From Methylobacterium marchantiae (GTDB lineage Bacteria; Pseudomonadota; Alphaproteobacteria; Rhizobiales; Beijerinckiaceae): DNA of 63,138 bases. The stretch lies in assembly GCF_022179405.1 (NCBI RefSeq), contig NZ_BPQT01000023.1:1-63138 (forward strand), in the 5' to 3' direction. The notes below the pieces were generated by a model. That model searched no databases. It had not been told where the DNA came from and saw only the letters and a list, made by a program, of their open reading frames with translations. A program made the translations under genes and the position numbers. Positions 24,633 through 38,272 of this stretch are shown here, piece by piece (within the stretch, counting starts at the first letter, position 1; every line of letters starts with the position of its first letter).

Positions 24633-25217
24633 TCACCCCTCGACCGGGCCAGAGGCGAGATCGAGTTCGGTGGTCTCGCAGTTGTCGAGCCAGATGCCGG
24701 TGAGGTGGAAGAAGAAAGTGCCGTGACCGACGACCGCGATGGTGCGCTCGCGCCGCTCTGTCAGCCAGTCGTGGAATCCCGTCACCCGTTGGTCGAACAG
24801 GCGGCGCGGCTCGATATGGACGCCGTCCGCGATCGGCTCGCCTTCGGCATGCCACCAGATCTCCGGCAGGTGATCGACGTCGAGATGCGGGAATTCCGCC
24901 TTCAGGATGGAGGCCGCGCGACCGACATCGCAGCTACTTTCCTGACATTCGCGATGGAGGACCTCCACGAGGATCTCGGGCTTGGCCGGATGATCGGCGA
25001 AGAGGCCGGCGGTGGTCTGGATGGCACGAGTGAGCGGCGAGGTCACCACGAGATCGAAGGGGATGTCCCGCAGACCTTCCCGTGCCGCCGCGACCTGGGC
25101 GAGCCCTCTCTCCGTCAGCCGGGCATCGATATGGCCGGGATCGCGCCCGGTGAGCCGGTGGGCGGCGTTGAAGGTCGATTCGCCGTGGCGGATACAGACG
25201 ATGCGTGTCTCGGGCAT
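24633..25217 (-). CDS. Histidine phosphatase family protein
   Basis: A 194-residue enzyme of the phosphoglycerate-mutase-like superfamily. The phospho-histidine lies in RIVCIRHGEST at the N-terminus, the RLTERGLAQ and SPLTRAIQT blocks follow, and the second catalytic histidine is in AVVGHGTFF. It lacks the features of a true glycolytic mutase, which is encoded separately at 41709, so a phosphatase role is more likely. ATG 25217 gives the family-typical N-terminus; upstream in-frame sequence is not family-like. Its substrate is unknown. Confidence 0.9.
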   Translation of the reverse strand: MPETRIVCIRHGESTFNAAHRLTGRDPGHIDARLTERGLAQVAAAREGLRDIPFDLVVTSPLTRAIQTTAGLFADHPAKPEILVEVLHRECQESSCDVGRAASILKAEFPHLDVDHLPEIWWHAEGEPIADGVHIEPRRLFDQRVTGFHDWLTERRERTIAVVGHGTFFFHLTGIWLDNCETTELDLASGPVEG

Positions 25218-25390
25218 GCAGGCTCGGATCGGGAGGATGGGGTGCGGGATCAGGCGCGTTGGACAAGCGCTTAGCTGCCGCGCCGTTCCGCGAAAAGGCC
25301 GGTCATCGTCGCGGCGTTCCCGACCGGACGGCAACGCTCCATCAACCTCGATGGCGTTGAGTGGGGTTTTCCGCCCAGGGTCGCCGCGCG

Positions 25391-26416
25391 ATGCTCCATG
25401 TGCCTCCCCCTCCGACGGATGCCTGCGCCATCGCCTATCCGGGCGACGAAGCGCTCAGGGCGGTCGCCCTGGGCTGGCAGGACAGCCTGATGCGCGAGCG
25501 CCGGATGGCGGCGAACACGGTGGAAGCCTATTCCCGCGACCTCCGGCAATTTCTCACCCACCTTCAGGGGCGCCGCGGCACGGTGGAGATCGCCGGGCTC
25601 ATCGCCCTCAAGCCGCGCGACATCCGCGGCTTCATGGCGGCGCGGAGGGCGGAGGGCGTGAACGGCCGCTCGCTGATGCGGGCTCTGGCGGGCCTGCGCT
25701 CCTTCGCGCGGCATCTCGAGCGCGAGGGCCATGGCAGCGTCTCGGCCCTCGGGGCGATCCGCTCGCCCAAGGTCGAACGGCGCCTGCCGCGCCCGATCCC
25801 CATCGTTGCCGCGCGCGCCCTCACCGACGTGGATTCCCGCGCCGGGGAGGCGCGCGAGCCCTGGATCCTGGCGCGGGACGCGGCGGTCCTCGCCCTGCTC
25901 TACGGTTCCGGCCTGCGCATCTCCGAAGCGCTCGGTCTCGCCCGCCGCGATGCGCCCGTGCCGGGCCTGGATTCGGTCACGGTGACGGGCAAGGGCGGCA
26001 AGGTCAGGATGGTGCCGATCCTGCCCGTGGTGGCGGAGGCGGTCGCCGCCTATCTCGCCGCCTGCCCCTATGCCCTCGATCCCGAGGGCCCGCTCTTCGT
26101 GGGCGCCAAGGGCGCCAAGCTCTCCCCCCGGATCATCCAATATGCGGTGGCGTCCCTGCGCGGCGCCCTCGGCCTGCCGGACAGCGCCACCCCCCACGCC
26201 CTGCGGCATTCCTTCGCCACCCATCTCCTCGCCCGCAAGGGCGAGTTGCGGGCGATCCAGGAACTGCTCGGCCACGCCTCCCTCTCGACGACGCAGCTCT
26301 ACACCAAGGTCGATGCCGCCCGGCTGATGGAGGCGTTCGACCAGGCGCATCCCCGCGCGGGCACGGCGGCTACAGGTCGAGCTCGGGATAGCGCCGAAAG
26401 ATCCCCTGCTCGTTGA
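25391..26416 (+). CDS. xerC: Tyrosine recombinase XerC
   Basis: A 341-residue tyrosine recombinase with an N-terminal SAM-like core-binding domain (MAANTVEAYSRDLRQF) and a catalytic domain containing R (SGLRISEAL), K (GKGGK), HALRHSFATHL, GH in LGHASLSTTQ and the nucleophile Y in LYTKV. It would act with XerD at dif to resolve chromosome dimers. ATG 25391 is preferred; GTG 25361 would add 10 residues. The 3' end overlaps the convergent glutathione transferase gene by 47 bases, so the final residues are shared sequence. It is the host-type enzyme, not a phage integrase. Confidence 0.92.
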   Translation: MLHVPPPPTDACAIAYPGDEALRAVALGWQDSLMRERRMAANTVEAYSRDLRQFLTHLQGRRGTVEIAGLIALKPRDIRGFMAARRAEGVNGRSLMRALAGLRSFARHLEREGHGSVSALGAIRSPKVERRLPRPIPIVAARALTDVDSRAGEAREPWILARDAAVLALLYGSGLRISEALGLARRDAPVPGLDSVTVTGKGGKVRMVPILPVVAEAVAAYLAACPYALDPEGPLFVGAKGAKLSPRIIQYAVASLRGALGLPDSATPHALRHSFATHLLARKGELRAIQELLGHASLSTTQLYTKVDAARLMEAFDQAHPRAGTAATGRARDSAERSPAR

Positions 26417-27092
26417 ACGGGATGCGGCGCGGGCTCGCCAGATAGGCGGCGATGCGCGGGAGCCCCCGGATGGCGGCATGGAGCGCGGCGACGCTGGGAT
26501 TCTCGGCGAGCGCCGCGTCCGTCGCCTTCGGAAAGGCGTAGAGGAGGCCGTCGATCAGCTGGAACAGCGAGAGGTCGGCATAGGTCACGGCGCTGCCGAC
26601 GAGATGCGTGCCGCCGTTGCGGGTGAGCACATGCTCGAACCAGGCGAGGTATTCCGGGATCCGGTTCGCCCGGAAATCGCCGGCCCGCCGCGCGGCCTCG
26701 GGTTTCTGCTCCTCGTAGGGGAGGCTCACCGCGATGGGATGATGGGTGTCGTGGGCCTCGGCCACGACGTCGGCAATGGTCAGCTGGATCTGATGGGTCC
26801 AGATGCGGTCGGCTTCGCCCGACGGCGCGAGGCCCAGGCGGGGCCCGAGATACAGCAGGATCGCGGCCGTCTGTCCGATGACGACGTCGCCATCGCGGAG
26901 AAAGGGCGGCGCGTAAGAGGGCCGGACGATCGAGGGATCTTCCAGCAGGGCGGTCATGGCGCCGAGGCCCTGCCCGTCTTCCTCACGCCCCCGGGCGATA
27001 TCGACATAATCGGCCCCGGCCTCCTCCAGGGCGAGGCGGACGAACTCGCCGCGCCCCTGGATCGCCGGCCAATAATAGAGTTCGTAGGCCAT
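26370..27092 (-). CDS. Glutathione S-transferase family protein
   Basis: A 240-residue protein with an N-terminal thioredoxin-like domain (YELYYWPAIQGRGEFVRLALEEAG; then PPFLRDGDVVIGQTAAILLYLG containing the cis-proline and the glutathione-binding QT) and a C-terminal helical domain. It resembles sigma/Gtt-like transferases. Tyrosines near the N-terminus are candidates for glutathione activation. It is monocistronic, convergent with xerC. The palindromic repeat behind its promoter region is described separately. Confidence 0.9.
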   Translation of the reverse strand: MAYELYYWPAIQGRGEFVRLALEEAGADYVDIARGREEDGQGLGAMTALLEDPSIVRPSYAPPFLRDGDVVIGQTAAILLYLGPRLGLAPSGEADRIWTHQIQLTIADVVAEAHDTHHPIAVSLPYEEQKPEAARRAGDFRANRIPEYLAWFEHVLTRNGGTHLVGSAVTYADLSLFQLIDGLLYAFPKATDAALAENPSVAALHAAIRGLPRIAAYLASPRRIPFNEQGIFRRYPELDL

Positions 27093-27142
27093 CTCACCGC
27101 TCGGCTTTGGAGGTGGATGGATACCCGGTCCAACCCGGCCCC

Positions 27143-27252
27143 CTCATCCTGAGGCGGCGGAGCGAAGCGGAGGCTTCGAAGGAGGCTTCCGGTTCGCGCA
27201 ACGATACCTGGAAGCCTCCTTCGAGGCGGCTGTCGCCGCACTTCGGGATGAG
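27143..27252. repeat. REP-like intergenic palindrome
   Basis: An imperfect inverted repeat of about 110 bases: CTCATCC (27143-27149) pairs with GGATGAG (27246-27252), and an inner stem of about 15 bp pairs 27175-27190 with 27210-27225. It contains GGAGCGAAGCGGAGG. This CTCATCCTGAGG ... GCGAAGC pattern recurs as a dispersed intergenic element in many Hyphomicrobiales genomes. It fills the gap between the transferase and lpd. Confidence 0.75.
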
Positions 27253-27284
27253 GTGAGTGGGTTGGGGAACGGTACTCTCTGACC

Positions 27285-28685
27285 TCAGATATGGATCGCC
27301 CGCTTGGCGACGGCCAGGGCGGCTTCCTTCACCGCCTCGGTGAGCGTCGGGTGGGCGTGGCAGGTGCGGGCCACGTCTTCGGCGCTGGCGCCAAACTCCA
27401 TGGCGACCGCGACTTCCGCGATGAGGTTGCCCGCATCCGCACCGACGATATGGACGCCGAGCACGCGGTCGGTCGTGGCATCCGCCAGGATCTTCACGAA
27501 CCCGTCCGTGGTGTGGTTCACCTTGGCGCGGCCATTGGCGGTGAAGGGGAACTTGCCCGCATTGTAGGCGATGCCGTCCTTCTTCAGCTCCTCCTCGGTC
27601 TTCCCCACGGAGGCGACCTCCGGATAGGTGTAGACCACGTTCGGGATCACGCCGTAATTCACGTGGCCCGACTGGCCGGCCAGCAGCTCGGCGACGGCGA
27701 CGCCCTCGTCCTCGGCCTTGTGGGCGAGCATCGGTCCCGCGATCACGTCGCCGATGGCGTAGATGCCGGTGACGTTGGTGGCGTAGTGGCTGTCGGTCTG
27801 GATGCGGCCCTTGTTGTCGAGCTGCACTCCGACCGTCTCAAGGCCCAGCTTCTCGGTATAGGGCACGCGGCCGATGGCCACGAGCACCACGTCGGCCTCG
27901 AGCTTCTCGGCCTCGCCGCCGGCGGCCGGCTCCACCGAGACCGTGGCGGCGCCGTCCTTCACCTCGACGCCGGTGACCTTCGAGGACAGCTTGAAGACGA
28001 TGCCCTGCTTGCCGAGGATGCGCTGGAACTGCTTGCCGACCTCGCCGTCCATACCGGGCAGGACGCGGTCGAGATATTCCACCACGGTGACGTCCGAGCC
28101 GAGGCGGCGCCACACCGAACCGAGTTCGAGGCCGATCACGCCGGCGCCGATGATGAGGAGCTTCTTCGGCACCGCCTGGAGTTCCAGCGCCCCGGTGGAG
28201 GAGACGACGATCGTCTCGTCGATGGTCACGCCGGGCAGCTTGGTCACGTCGGAGCCCGTGGCGATGACGATGTTCTTCGTCTCCAGCATCTGGTTGCCGC
28301 CATCCTCTGACAGCACCTCGACGCGACCCGCCCCGGCGACGCGGCCAAGGCCGTGATAGGCGTCGATCCCGTTCTTCTTCAGGAGGAACTCGACGCCCTT
28401 GGTGTTGCCGTCGACGCCGTCCTGCTTGAACGCCATCATCTTCTTGAGGTCGAGTTCGGGCGCGTTCACGATCACGCCCATATCGGCGAAGTGCTTGCCC
28501 GCCTCCTCGAACGCCTCGGAGGCGTGGAGCAGCGCCTTCGACGGGATGCAGCCGACATTGAGGCAGGTGCCGCCATGCGCCTTGCGCTTCTCGACGACGG
28601 CGGTCTTCAGGCCGAGCTGGGCGGCGCGGATGGCACAGACATAGCCACCGGGGCCGGTGCCGATGACGACGAGATCGTAGGACAT
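27285..28685 (-). CDS. lpdA: Dihydrolipoyl dehydrogenase (E3)
   Basis: A 466-residue flavoprotein that reoxidises dihydrolipoamide of the 2-oxoglutarate dehydrogenase complex. The FAD motif GTGPGGY (about 9-15), the redox pair C41/C46 in [13 protein letters not shown], the NAD motif [10 protein letters not shown] and the C-terminal active-site HAHPTLTEA are all present. ATG 28685 gives MSYDLVVIG; the longer frame is not family-like. It belongs to the mdh-sucCD-odhAB-lpd block but is cut off from odhB by a pentapeptide-repeat gene pair. Confidence 0.96.
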   Translation of the reverse strand: MSYDLVVIGTGPGGYVCAIRAAQLGLKTAVVEKRKAHGGTCLNVGCIPSKALLHASEAFEEAGKHFADMGVIVNAPELDLKKMMAFKQDGVDGNTKGVEFLLKKNGIDAYHGLGRVAGAGRVEVLSEDGGNQMLETKNIVIATGSDVTKLPGVTIDETIVVSSTGALELQAVPKKLLIIGAGVIGLELGSVWRRLGSDVTVVEYLDRVLPGMDGEVGKQFQRILGKQGIVFKLSSKVTGVEVKDGAATVSVEPAAGGEAEKLEADVVLVAIGRVPYTEKLGLETVGVQLDNKGRIQTDSHYATNVTGIYAIGDVIAGPMLAHKAEDEGVAVAELLAGQSGHVNYGVIPNVVYTYPEVASVGKTEEELKKDGIAYNAGKFPFTANGRAKVNHTTDGFVKILADATTDRVLGVHIVGADAGNLIAEVAVAMEFGASAEDVARTCHAHPTLTEAVKEAALAVAKRAIHI

Positions 28686-28707
28686 GAGACTCGCAGAAGT
28701 TAGAGAA

Positions 28708-29025
28708 CTAGTCGGCAGATGCCGTCCTGGTGAAGAGCTTGGTGCGATCGATATAGGCGGGCAAACGCGTCTGCTCATCGAGTACAGCGCTGGCCAACTG
28801 CCTCTCGGTCAAGTTCACTGCACCTGTTAGATCCGCGCCTTTCAGGATCGTTCCTACGAGGCGTGCGCCTTTGAAATCTGCATTGCGAAAGAACGCGCCG
28901 CTCGCGTCGGCTCTGGACAGGTCGGCGCCCTGGAGATTCGCTCCGTCGAGATTTGTGCGCCGTATGAAAGCGCCATGCACATCGAGTGCTGGCGTGCGCC
29001 TGACTCTATCCTGGCCCATTGTCAT
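28708..29025 (-). CDS. Pentapeptide-repeat fragment (C-terminal part)
   Basis: A 105-residue protein with pentapeptide repeats of A(D/N)LxG type ([21 protein letters not shown], about residues 20-70) and a helical tail. Its start overlaps the upstream reading frame by 20 bases in another frame. The upstream frame encodes the N-terminal part usually fused to such repeats, so the two are probably halves of one gene split by a frameshift, or two coupled genes. Function is unknown. GC content is lower than in the neighbouring TCA genes. Confidence 0.65.
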   Translation of the reverse strand: MTMGQDRVRRTPALDVHGAFIRRTNLDGANLQGADLSRADASGAFFRNADFKGARLVGTILKGADLTGAVNLTERQLASAVLDEQTRLPAYIDRTKLFTRTASAD

Positions 29026-29416
29026 CTGCGACGATCCTCATCCGCAAGGTGTCGATGATAGCCTGCACATCCGTTGGCGGGGCGTCATCTCCGTATTTCT
29101 CCCGACGCTCCCGTAGGTGCGCCTGAAGGAGTTCGAAGACTGGATTGGCAAGGTCGGGAAAGTCTCTCCCGACCTCACGAAGCAGGTAGATGGCGCCAAG
29201 TCGAACTTCGAGCCGATCGTCCACGAGCTGGCCGGCGGCACGATTGAAGAGTTCCGTGACGTGAGCGCGACGCGCAAGTTCCGCCTGCGCGGCGGCCGAG
29301 CCCGCCTGAGTCCTCTCAGGCGTCAGTTTCCGCCAGGCAAGCAGCAGACCGCCGAAAGCCGCGAGCGCCAAACCCAGATTCCGCACGATCTCCGAAATGA
29401 AGACCCAGGTTTGCAT
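29006..29416 (-). CDS. N-terminal part of a pentapeptide-repeat protein, probably split
   Basis: A 136-residue protein with one membrane span (about 8-26) and the block DRLEVRLGAIYLLREVGRD followed by PPTDVQAIIDTL. In the known family this region precedes the pentapeptide repeats in one polypeptide. Here it stops at 29006-29008 and the repeats continue in another frame from 29025. A frameshift, a sequencing error or genuine two-gene coupling could explain it. The pair sits between lpd and odhB, an unusual place in the operon. Confidence 0.65.
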   Translation of the reverse strand: MQTWVFISEIVRNLGLALAAFGGLLLAWRKLTPERTQAGSAAAQAELARRAHVTELFNRAAGQLVDDRLEVRLGAIYLLREVGRDFPDLANPVFELLQAHLRERREKYGDDAPPTDVQAIIDTLRMRIVADDNGPG

Positions 29417-29445
29417 CTCGGATAGCTCTCAACGATCCGGCCTCC

Positions 29446-30768
29446 TCAGAGGTCGAGCACGAGCCGTGCCGGATCCTCCAGCGCCTCCTTCACGCGCACC
29501 AGGAAGGTCACCGCCTCCTTCCCGTCGACGATGCGGTGGTCGTAGGACAGCGCGAGATACATCATCGGCCGCGCCTCGATCTTGCCGGCGCGGACCACCG
29601 GGCGCTCCTCGATGCGGTGCATGCCGAGGATGCCCGATTGCGGCGCGTTGAGGATCGGGGTCGACATCAGCGAGCCGTAGATGCCGCCATTGGTGATGGT
29701 GAAGGTGCCGCCCTGCATCTCCTCGATGGAGAGCTTGCCGTCCCGCGCCTTCTTGCCGAAGCCGGCGATGGTCTTCTCGATGCCGGCGATGGAGAGGTCG
29801 TCGGCATTGCGCACCACCGGCACGACGAGACCCTTATCGGTGCCGACGGCGATGCCGACATGGTAGTAGTTCTTGTAGACGATATCGGTGCCGTCGATCT
29901 CGGCATTGACCGCCGGCACGTCCTTGAGGGCGCCGATCACCGCCTTGGTGAAGAAGCCCATGAAGCCGAGCTTGGTGCCGTGCTTCTTCTCGAACATGTC
30001 CTTGTACTGGGCGCGCATGGCCATGACGGCCGACATGTCGACGTCGTTGAACGTCGTCAGCATCGCCGCCGTGTCCTGGGCGTCCTTGAGGCGGCGCGCG
30101 ATGGTCTGGCGCAGCTTCGTCATCTTCACGCGCTCTTCGCGCGCGGCATCGTCGGGCTTCGAGGCCGGGCGCGGAGCCGAGGGCGGCTTGGCCTGCCTCG
30201 CCGGCTCCTGGGCCGGGGCGGAGGGGGCCTTCGAGGTCGCCTCGATCATGTCGCCCTTGGTGACGCGGCCATCCTTGCCGGACCCGTTCACCGTGGAGGG
30301 GTCGATGCCGGATTCCCGCGCCATCTTGGCGACGGCCGGGCCGTTATCGCCGGCCGGCCGATCGGATTTCGGGGCGGCGGCGTCGCCGTGATTGCCGTAG
30401 GCGGCCGAGGATTCCTCGGCGGGCGCCTTCTCGGCCCCGTCCGATTTCGCCGCTGACGGCTCTTCCGAGCGGGTCTCGGCTTTGGTCTCGGTCTTCTTCG
30501 CGGCGGCGGGCTTGGCGCCACCACCGGCACCGGCCTCGACGATGGAGCCGAGCAGCGCGCCGGGTTCCACAGTCTCGCCGTCCTTCACCAGGATCTCGCC
30601 GAGTTCACCAGCCGCAGGCGCGTTGACTTCGAGGGTGACCTTGTCGGTCTCCAGTTCCACCAGGGGCTCGTCCGCCGCCACCGCGTCGCCCGGCTTCTTG
30701 AACCAGCGGCCGATGGTGGCCTCGCTCACGGATTCGCCCAGCGTGGGGACGAGGATATCGGTTGCCAT
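29446..30768 (-). CDS. odhB: 2-oxoglutarate dehydrogenase E2 (dihydrolipoyl succinyltransferase)
   Basis: A 440-residue E2 subunit. The lipoyl domain has the target K43 in ETDKVTLEV, an alanine/lysine-rich linker follows (about 80-145), then the peripheral-subunit-binding domain ([16 protein letters not shown]...GSGKDGRV) and the catalytic domain ending with [15 protein letters not shown], which contains the active-site histidine. It transfers succinyl groups to CoA. It lies downstream of odhA in the TCA block. Confidence 0.97.
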   Translation of the reverse strand: MATDILVPTLGESVSEATIGRWFKKPGDAVAADEPLVELETDKVTLEVNAPAAGELGEILVKDGETVEPGALLGSIVEAGAGGGAKPAAAKKTETKAETRSEEPSAAKSDGAEKAPAEESSAAYGNHGDAAAPKSDRPAGDNGPAVAKMARESGIDPSTVNGSGKDGRVTKGDMIEATSKAPSAPAQEPARQAKPPSAPRPASKPDDAAREERVKMTKLRQTIARRLKDAQDTAAMLTTFNDVDMSAVMAMRAQYKDMFEKKHGTKLGFMGFFTKAVIGALKDVPAVNAEIDGTDIVYKNYYHVGIAVGTDKGLVVPVVRNADDLSIAGIEKTIAGFGKKARDGKLSIEEMQGGTFTITNGGIYGSLMSTPILNAPQSGILGMHRIEERPVVRAGKIEARPMMYLALSYDHRIVDGKEAVTFLVRVKEALEDPARLVLDL

Positions 30769-30825
30769 GGTGTTCTGTCCGCCCGAATGATTTGGTCGCG
30801 TCGGATGAGGGGAATGCCGGGATCG

Positions 30826-33813
<2,988 letters not shown>

Positions 33814-34000
33814 CGTCGATCATCCTACCGCTTGTCGGGGGAAGCCGCCCCTGCGACCGGCCCCTGCTCCCACCGCGCCGCGCCGACGGCGTGGGGTGAG
33901 GTTTTCCGTTTCGACGCGGCAATCGTGCCGCGCCGCCTCGTCTATCTAGGTGTCGCGGTGCGAGTTTGCACCGCAACATGGTGACAGATCGACGTCCGTC

Positions 34001-34885
34001 TCAACCCTTGAGGACGTCGACCAGGGTGCTGCCAAGGCGGGCCGGCGACGGCGACACCCGGATTCCGGCGGCTTCCATCGCCGCGATCTTGTCCTCGGCG
34101 CCGCCCTTGCCACCCGAGATGATGGCACCCGCATGGCCCATGCGGCGGCCCGGAGGGGCCGTGCGGCCGGCGATGAAACCAACCATCGGCTTGCTTCGGC
34201 CGCGCCTGGCCTCGTCGGCGATGAACTGCGCCGCCTCTTCCTCGGCCGAACCGCCGATCTCGCCGATCATCACGATCGACTCCGTCTTGTCGTCGGCGAG
34301 GAACAGTTCGAGCATGGAGATGAACTCGGTGCCCTTCACCGGATCGCCGCCGATCCCCACCGCGGTGGTCTGGCCGAGGCCGGCATTCGAGGTCTGGAAC
34401 ACGGCCTCGTAGGTCAGCGTGCCGGAGCGCGAGACGATGCCCACCGAGCCGCGCTTGAAGATGTTGGCCGGCATGATGCCGATCTTGCACTCGCCGGCGG
34501 TGACGACGCCGGGGCAGTTGGGGCCGATGAGGCGCGACTTCGATCCTTCGAGCGAGCGCTTCACCCGCACCATGTCGAGGACCGGAATCCCCTCGGTGAT
34601 GCAGACGATGAGCGGGATCTCGGCGGCGATCGCCTCGCAGATGGCATCGGCGGCGCCCGGCGGCGGCACGTAGACCACGGAAGCGTCGGCGCCCGTGGCC
34701 TCGCGGGCCTCGGCCACGGTGTCGAAGACCGGCAGGCCGAGATGGCTCGCGCCGCCTTTGCCGGGCGAGGTCCCGCCCACCATCTTGGTGCCGTAGGCGA
34801 TGGCCTGCTCGGAATGGAAGGTCCCGTTCTTGCCGGTGAAGCCCTGGCAGATGACCTTGGTGTTCGCGTCGATCAGGATGGACAT
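34001..34885 (-). CDS. sucD: Succinyl-CoA synthetase alpha subunit
   Basis: A 294-residue subunit with the CoA-binding Rossmann domain ([19 protein letters not shown]) and the phosphorylated H251 in [13 protein letters not shown]. It forms the enzyme with SucC and makes ATP or GTP from succinyl-CoA. ATG 34885 is 8 bases after the sucC stop, so the two are co-translated. It is followed by a 187-base gap before odhA with no T-run terminator. Confidence 0.98.
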   Translation of the reverse strand: MSILIDANTKVICQGFTGKNGTFHSEQAIAYGTKMVGGTSPGKGGASHLGLPVFDTVAEAREATGADASVVYVPPPGAADAICEAIAAEIPLIVCITEGIPVLDMVRVKRSLEGSKSRLIGPNCPGVVTAGECKIGIMPANIFKRGSVGIVSRSGTLTYEAVFQTSNAGLGQTTAVGIGGDPVKGTEFISMLELFLADDKTESIVMIGEIGGSAEEEAAQFIADEARRGRSKPMVGFIAGRTAPPGRRMGHAGAIISGGKGGAEDKIAAMEAAGIRVSPSPARLGSTLVDVLKG

Positions 34886-34893
34886 GGGTACTC

Positions 34894-36090
34894 TCAGCCC
34901 TTCTTCACGGCGGCGACGATCTTCTGCGCTGCGTCGTCGAGGTCGTCGGCGGGGATCACGTTGAGGCCGGAATTCCGGATGATCTCCTTGCCCTTCTCGA
35001 CGTTGGTGCCCTCCAGGCGCACCACCAGCGGCACTTGGAGGCCGACCGCCTTGACCGCCGCGATCACGCCGTTGGCGATCACGTCGCATTTCATGATCCC
35101 GCCGAAGATGTTGACGAGGATGCCCTTCACCTGCGGATCGGCGGTGATGATCTTGAACGCCGCCGTCACCTTCTCCTCGGACGCGCCGCCGCCGACATCG
35201 AGGAAGTTCGCCGGCTCCTCGCCGTAGAGCTTGATGATGTCGAGCGTCGCCATGGCGAGGCCGGCGCCGTTGACCATGCAGCCGATGGTGCCGTCGAGGG
35301 CGATGTAGGCGAGGTCGTATTTGGAAGCCTCGATCTCCTTGGCGTCCTCCTCGGTCTCGTCACGCAGCGCGACGATGTCGGGGTGACGGTAGAGGGCGTT
35401 CGAATCGAAGGAGATCTTGGCGTCGAGGCACTTGAGGTGGCCGTCGCCGGTGAGGACCAGCGGGTTGATCTCCAGCATGCTCATGTCCTTGGCGGTGAAC
35501 GCCTCGTAGAGCTTTGCCGTGAGCTCGCCGGCTTCCTTCGCCTGCGGGCCGGTGAGGCCGAGGGCCTTGGCCACGGCGCGGCCGTGATGCGGCATGATCC
35601 CGGTGGCCGGATCGACCGAGAAGGTGATGATCTTCTCCGGCGTGTCATGGGCCACGGTCTCGATGTCCATGCCGCCTTCCGTCGACACGACGAAGGCGAC
35701 CTGCCCGGTCTCGCGGTCCACCAGCATCGAGAGGTAGAACTCGGCGGCGATCTGAGCGCCTTCCTCGATGTAGAGGCGGTTCACCTGCTTGCCGGCCTCG
35801 CCGGTCTGGATCGTCACCAGGGTCTGACCCAGCATTTCGCCGGCAAACTGCTTGACCTCGTCGATGGACTTGGTGACGCGCACGCCGCCCTTGGCGCCGG
35901 CGGGAGCGCCCTTGAACGTGCCCTTGCCGCGGCCGCCCGCATGGATCTGCGACTTCACCACCCAGACCGGGCCGCCGAGTTCCTTGGCGGCGGCTTCCGC
36001 CTCCTCCGGCTTGAAGATCGGGACGCCGCGGGAGACGGGCAGGCCGAACTCCTTCAGCACCGCCTTGGCCTGATATTCATGGATGTTCAT
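34894..36090 (-). CDS. sucC: Succinyl-CoA synthetase beta subunit
   Basis: A 398-residue ATP-grasp subunit. [16 protein letters not shown] opens the protein, [12 protein letters not shown] lies in the ATP-grasp domain, LEINPLVL is the metal-binding block and [13 protein letters not shown] lies near the C-terminal flavodoxin-like domain. ATG 36090 is the family start. It sits between mdh and sucD in the same direction. Confidence 0.98.
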   Translation of the reverse strand: MNIHEYQAKAVLKEFGLPVSRGVPIFKPEEAEAAAKELGGPVWVVKSQIHAGGRGKGTFKGAPAGAKGGVRVTKSIDEVKQFAGEMLGQTLVTIQTGEAGKQVNRLYIEEGAQIAAEFYLSMLVDRETGQVAFVVSTEGGMDIETVAHDTPEKIITFSVDPATGIMPHHGRAVAKALGLTGPQAKEAGELTAKLYEAFTAKDMSMLEINPLVLTGDGHLKCLDAKISFDSNALYRHPDIVALRDETEEDAKEIEASKYDLAYIALDGTIGCMVNGAGLAMATLDIIKLYGEEPANFLDVGGGASEEKVTAAFKIITADPQVKGILVNIFGGIMKCDVIANGVIAAVKAVGLQVPLVVRLEGTNVEKGKEIIRNSGLNVIPADDLDDAAQKIVAAVKKG

Positions 36091-36198
36091 GGAAATTTCC
36101 TCGCCTCGTCCCGACGCCGGGCGCGGGATTGGAAGACACGACACCGACATCGTTCACGCCGGCCGCGGAGGCCGGCATGCGATGCTTCTCCGTGAGGG

Positions 36199-37317
<1,119 letters not shown>

Positions 37318-37423
37318 TCAGGCCAGGCTCCGGACGACGGCCGGACGAACCGTCAGGATAAAGTTCAGCACCACGAAGGATTTAGGAAGGATCACGGTCA
37401 GTTGGTTCGGCGGCAAAGTCCAA

Positions 37424-37447
37424 GTGACACCCGATGGTGATTGTCAC
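37424..37447. promoter_or_regulatory. Inverted repeat next to the TetR gene
   Basis: GTGACA (37424-37429) pairs with TGTCAC (37442-37447) around 12 bases, at the far edge of the mdh upstream region and directly after the TetR stop codon. It could be a regulator operator or a weak bidirectional hairpin. Nothing else is visible in 37162-37452 apart from an unconvincing short frame. Confidence 0.3.
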
Positions 37448-37452
37448 TTCGC

Positions 37453-38169
37453 CTAAAATGCACCCGTTCTCAGCACTTTCTGGATCGCCTGGATCACCGC
37501 GCCGAAGCGGGCCCGGATCAGGTCGGCGGGCAGATCGGAATCGTGCTGCATGGCGAGCGGATGGGTGAAGCGGTAGCTCGCATCGAAGATGTAGGCGATC
37601 GCCCGCTCCCGGTCGCGCGCCACGAAGGCGCCTGCGGCGATTCCCTCTTCCACCACCCGCTCAACGAGACTGCGCAGGCGGACCCGGTGCCGCCGGGCGA
37701 TGGGCCGTGCCGCCACGGTGGCATCGAGATGGACGGCGAAGAGATGGGGTTCCCGTGCGAGCACCTCGCGCTGGGCGCTCGCCAGCGCCATCAGCAGGCG
37801 CTCGATCTTGTCGTCGGCGGGGTCGGGTGCATCGGCGATGCGAGCGAGCTCCCCTTCCACTTCCCGCAACCAGCGCCCTGCCACGGCATCGAGCAGAGCG
37901 TCCTTCGATGGGAAATAACGATAGACGTTGGCGTGGGTCATGCCGGCTTCGGCTGCCACGGCGACGACCGTCACACGTTTGTGCCCGAGTCGCGCGAGAT
38001 GTTCGGTCGCGATCGCGAGAAGGCGCGCATCCACCGAGAGCGGTGCAGGACTGGCCCGGCCAAGTCGGGCCTTGGGCCTATCGGGCGGGCGGACACCCGT
38101 CATGAGTGTAGCATCGTCGCCGCCAGCAAAATCAAAGCCGACCACAAAGGACGTACCTGCCGTCTCCAT
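37453..38169 (-). CDS. TetR-family transcriptional regulator
   Basis: A 238-residue regulator. The DNA-binding domain covers about residues 45-95, with VTVVAVAAEAGMTHANVYRYFPSKDALLDAV, the hallmark TetR helix-turn-helix. The C-terminal ligand domain is not assignable. ATG 38169 has GGAG five bases upstream; ATG 38103, just before MTGVRPP, is an alternative start without one. It lies between gloB and mdh on the same strand. The target genes are unknown. Confidence 0.9.
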   Translation of the reverse strand: METAGTSFVVGFDFAGGDDATLMTGVRPPDRPKARLGRASPAPLSVDARLLAIATEHLARLGHKRVTVVAVAAEAGMTHANVYRYFPSKDALLDAVAGRWLREVEGELARIADAPDPADDKIERLLMALASAQREVLAREPHLFAVHLDATVAARPIARRHRVRLRSLVERVVEEGIAAGAFVARDRERAIAYIFDASYRFTHPLAMQHDSDLPADLIRARFGAVIQAIQKVLRTGAF

Positions 38170-38272
38170 CGATACTCCAGCCGGCGCTGATAAGGATGGC
38201 GGGCCGTATCCGGAGTCGGCGTCGCCACCGCTTGTCCCGCTGAGACCGAGACAGCCAGAGGCCCATACCCGG

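Noticed and set aside
25391-26416. Tyrosine recombinase as a phage or island integrase
   Set aside because: Its sequence is XerC-like, it stands among host genes 15 kb from the GTA block, and no attachment site or tRNA is nearby.
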